From Clostridium sp. (lineage in GTDB: Bacteria > Bacillota > Clostridia > Clostridiales > Clostridiaceae): a stretch of 6,052 nucleotides of DNA. This document shows, in pieces, positions 4,725-6,052 of the stretch. Each line of letters starts with the position of its first letter. The stretch's first letter is position 1. The notes beneath the pieces were generated by a model. It had not been told where the DNA came from. It saw nothing but the letters and a program-made list of their open reading frames with translations, and made no database searches. The stretch lies in assembly GCA_018372555.1 (NCBI GenBank), contig JAHAIU010000178.1, positions 1 through 6,052 on the forward strand. The letters are read 5' to 3'. A program made the translations under genes and the position numbers.

Positions 4725-5853
4725 AATAATTTGTAATTAATAAATGTTTTACTTTCTTATCATTTCTATCCATAAAGCTTACTCTGTAATCTTTATCAAA
4801 ACCAATTACATTTATATTCTCTTTATTTTCATACAACTCAGCAATAAATTCTGTATTTTTTATAATTAACATGAATCTACATTGACATTGATAAATTAGA
4901 TAATTAGCTAATCTTATTTGGTCATCTTGACCAAATGTATTATTAGCATACTCTGAAAATCCCCCATCATATGGTGGGTCTAAAAACATAAAATCATTTC
5001 TACTAATATTTATTCTATTTAAAAATTCCTCAAAATCTAAATTAAATAATGTAGAACTATTTAGTTTTTCATTTAATTCATTATCTCTAATATAATCAAT
5101 TTTATTTCTAAAATTTTTATTATTATAACTTAATCCACCATAAGGAACATTAAATTCACCACTACTATTGTATCTAAACATAGATGAATAACAGAATTCT
5201 CTTAAATAAAAGAAGAGTGCTATGTGTAACTCCTCATCTATTCCATAATTATTTCTCTTATTATATAAATATCTATAATAAGTGTATATTGATGCTCTTA
5301 TACCCGATTCAAAATTACTTTGGTAATCATCTTCAGGTAAATCTCCATCTTTTAATTCTTTTTTCTTTATGTTTTTTAGTTTTGATAAAAGTGATTTTTT
5401 AAACTCATTTATAAGCCTATCTGAATTTACATTTAAACTTTCTGGTAGCTCCTGCAGTATAATATTTATTCTATCATTTATAAATAAATTTACTTTTCCT
5501 TTTAGCTGTTCCTCATTTATTTCATTTTGTTTATAACCATCATACATTGCTTTAATAATGTAGTAAAATTCTCTTGAAAACCAGCCAATAGAGTCCCAAT
5601 AATTCCATATATCCAAAACATAATTGTAGAAAACTTCATTTCTGTCTTTTATCATTCTATATAAACTGATTAGTTCAATTGAGAAATCATTAAGATAAGC
5701 AGTTCTATATTCATGGCTTTCTAAAGATAAAAAACAGGCTCCTCCACCTAGAAAAGGTTCTATATAATTATCTATATCATTTGGTATATATTGATGTATA
5801 ATATCTACTTCTTCACTTTTTCCTCCAGGCCACTTAACAAAGGGTCTTGTCAT
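4723..5853 (-). CDS. Adenine-specific DNA methyltransferase, D12 (Dam-like) class
   Basis: Transfers a methyl group from S-adenosylmethionine to N6 of adenine in a specific DNA site. Residues count from the ATG at 5851-5853, chosen because AAAAGGAG lies 8 nt upstream (5862-5869); the frame also opens three codons earlier at a GTG inside that site. FVKWPGGK (5-12) is motif X, EPFLGGGA (32-39) is the AdoMet-binding motif I, and DPPYDG (292-297) is the catalytic motif IV. The conserved SMFRYNSSGEFNVPYGG block ends near residue 240. The motif order X-I-IV is that of alpha-class N6-adenine methyltransferases. At 376 residues it is about 100 longer than Dam or DpnM. The extra length lies mainly at about 85-210, a charged region that could hold part of the target recognition domain, so GATC specificity should not be assumed. 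The gene has its own promoter and terminator and heads the winged-helix/DUF3883 cluster, which suggests the protective half of a restriction-modification-like system. Confidence 0.92.
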   Translation of the reverse strand: MTRPFVKWPGGKSEEVDIIHQYIPNDIDNYIEPFLGGGACFLSLESHEYRTAYLNDFSIELISLYRMIKDRNEVFYNYVLDIWNYWDSIGWFSREFYYIIKAMYDGYKQNEINEEQLKGKVNLFINDRINIILQELPESLNVNSDRLINEFKKSLLSKLKNIKKKELKDGDLPEDDYQSNFESGIRASIYTYYRYLYNKRNNYGIDEELHIALFFYLREFCYSSMFRYNSSGEFNVPYGGLSYNNKNFRNKIDYIRDNELNEKLNSSTLFNLDFEEFLNRINISRNDFMFLDPPYDGGFSEYANNTFGQDDQIRLANYLIYQCQCRFMLIIKNTEFIAELYENKENINVIGFDKDYRVSFMDRNDKKVKHLLITNY

Positions 5854-5861
5854 AAGTAACA

Positions 5862-5869
5862 CTCCTTTT
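5862..5869 (-). promoter_or_regulatory. Ribosome binding site deciding the methyltransferase start
   Basis: AAAAGGAG on the minus strand, 8 nt before ATG 5853. The alternative GTG start begins with the last G of this site and would have no binding site of its own. Confidence 0.8.
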
Positions 5870-5910
5870 TTCTATATTCAATTTTATAAATATAATTAAA
5901 GTCATCTCAC

Positions 5911-5939
5911 ATTATACTTTATTGATAAAATTAAGTAAA
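5911..5939 (-). promoter_or_regulatory. Promoter of the methyltransferase gene
   Basis: On the minus strand TTTACT (5934-5939, 4 of 6 matching TTGACA) is followed by 17 nt and a perfect TATAAT (5911-5916). The leader to the ATG is about 50 nt. The -35 hexamer lies immediately beside the IS-like end that begins near 5941, so the promoter either predates the insertion or was partly formed by it. Confidence 0.65.
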
Positions 5940-5955
5940 GTTATGAAGTCATTTA

Positions 5956-6036
5956 CCACCAGCTTAGCTGGTGGCTTGATTAAGCCCTATAAGGGCATGA
6001 TACTGGCGGCACTACTCGTGCTCTGAATAACTGCCA
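5956..6036 (-). ncRNA. Candidate omega-RNA 3' region of a TnpB element
   Basis: On the minus strand the segment contains an outer helix (6031-6036 with 6004-6009) enclosing a 4-bp stem (6018-6021 with 6009-6012), which share position 6009, then the GCCCT/AGGGC hairpin, then the CCACCAGC/GCTGGTGG hairpin. GGCTT (5973-5977) can also pair with AAGCC (5982-5986), overlapping both neighbouring hairpins, which would suit a pseudoknot or alternative fold. The omega RNA of TnpB systems overlaps the 3' end of tnpB and ends at the element's right end. The 5' limit is not visible here. Confidence 0.4.
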
Positions 6037-6052
6037 ATCGCAAAACAGTTTC
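5987..6052 (-). CDS. tnpB: Possible C-terminal tail of TnpB (partial)
   Basis: Reading inward from the window edge on the minus strand gives 21 codons ending RLAVIQSTSSAASIMPL and a TAG at 5987-5989, which falls inside the small GCCCT/AGGGC hairpin. Overlap of the tnpB 3' end with the omega-RNA structure is the expected layout. The catalytic RuvC residues and zinc finger of TnpB would lie outside the window, and so short a tail proves nothing by itself. The call rests on the adjoining element structure. Confidence 0.35.
   Translation of the reverse strand, partial: ETVLRLAVIQSTSSAASIMPL

Larger units (their letters stand above)
5941..6052 (-). mobile_element. End of an IS200/IS605-type element (partial; outer boundary approximate)
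   Basis: A perfect 8-bp hairpin CCACCAGC-TTA-GCTGGTGG (5956-5974) is followed by GCCCT-ATA-AGGGC (5984-5996) and a stretch with clearly higher G+C than the rest of the window. Imperfect subterminal hairpins instead of terminal inverted repeats, together with this GCCCTATAAGGGC-type structure, are typical of IS200/IS605 element ends that encode tnpB and its omega RNA (recognised by pattern, not by a search). On the minus strand this would be the right (3') end, with the element body beyond the window. The exact edge lies somewhere in about 5935-5955. Confidence 0.6.

Noticed and set aside
5184..5402. Plus-strand open frame of 72 codons inside the methyltransferase
   Set aside because: It lies opposite a clear D12 methyltransferase coding sequence. 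Its hydrophobic look comes from AT-rich antisense codons.
5956..5996. The two hairpins at the right edge as an ordinary terminator
   Set aside because: Neither hairpin is followed by a clear T run on either strand, and the dense higher-GC structure continues inward. An IS200/IS605-type element end explains it better.

Overview
This is a very AT-rich window. It has Gram-positive style GGAGG ribosome binding sites, mostly AGA arginine codons and many short Rho-independent terminators. Together these suggest a low-GC Bacillota bacterium, most likely a member of the Clostridia (inference; species not determinable).

Layout. (1) Positions 2-457, plus strand: the 3' end of a gene I do not recognise. 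It converges on the sugar genes at a bidirectional terminator (534-570). (2) Positions 601-2308, minus strand: a remnant of sugar metabolism. There is an intact PfkB-family fructokinase, and upstream of it the C-terminal 60% of a zinc-dependent polyol/sorbitol-type dehydrogenase whose catalytic N-terminal half is missing. (3) Positions about 2290-5940, all minus strand: an accessory block that abuts the truncated dehydrogenase. Read in transcription order it holds a D12-class adenine DNA methyltransferase with its own promoter and a strong terminator. Next comes a second promoter driving a probable operon. That operon has a small protein joining a helix-turn-helix-like segment to a winged-helix-like domain, a second copy of that domain, a DUF3883 PD-(D/E)XK-type nuclease domain in the overlapping -1 frame, and probably a third, smaller relative of the domain. 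Two short orphan genes, each followed by its own terminator, end the block. (4) Positions about 5941-6052: a less AT-rich, hairpin-dense end that resembles the tnpB/omega-RNA 3' end of an IS200/IS605-type element.

How the parts may work together. The simplest reading is a restriction-modification-like defence locus. The methyltransferase would protect host DNA, and the winged-helix/DUF3883 proteins would form the nuclease and recognition part. The separate promoters would allow methylation to be expressed independently of cleavage. The domain calls rest on visible motifs; the defence role is inference. The truncated metabolic gene on one side and the IS-like end on the other suggest that the block is a mobile insertion or a rearrangement hotspot. 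The most unusual points are the frame switch between the second winged-helix domain and the DUF3883 domain, the three related winged-helix copies in one cluster, and the omega-RNA-like end lying directly against the methyltransferase promoter.
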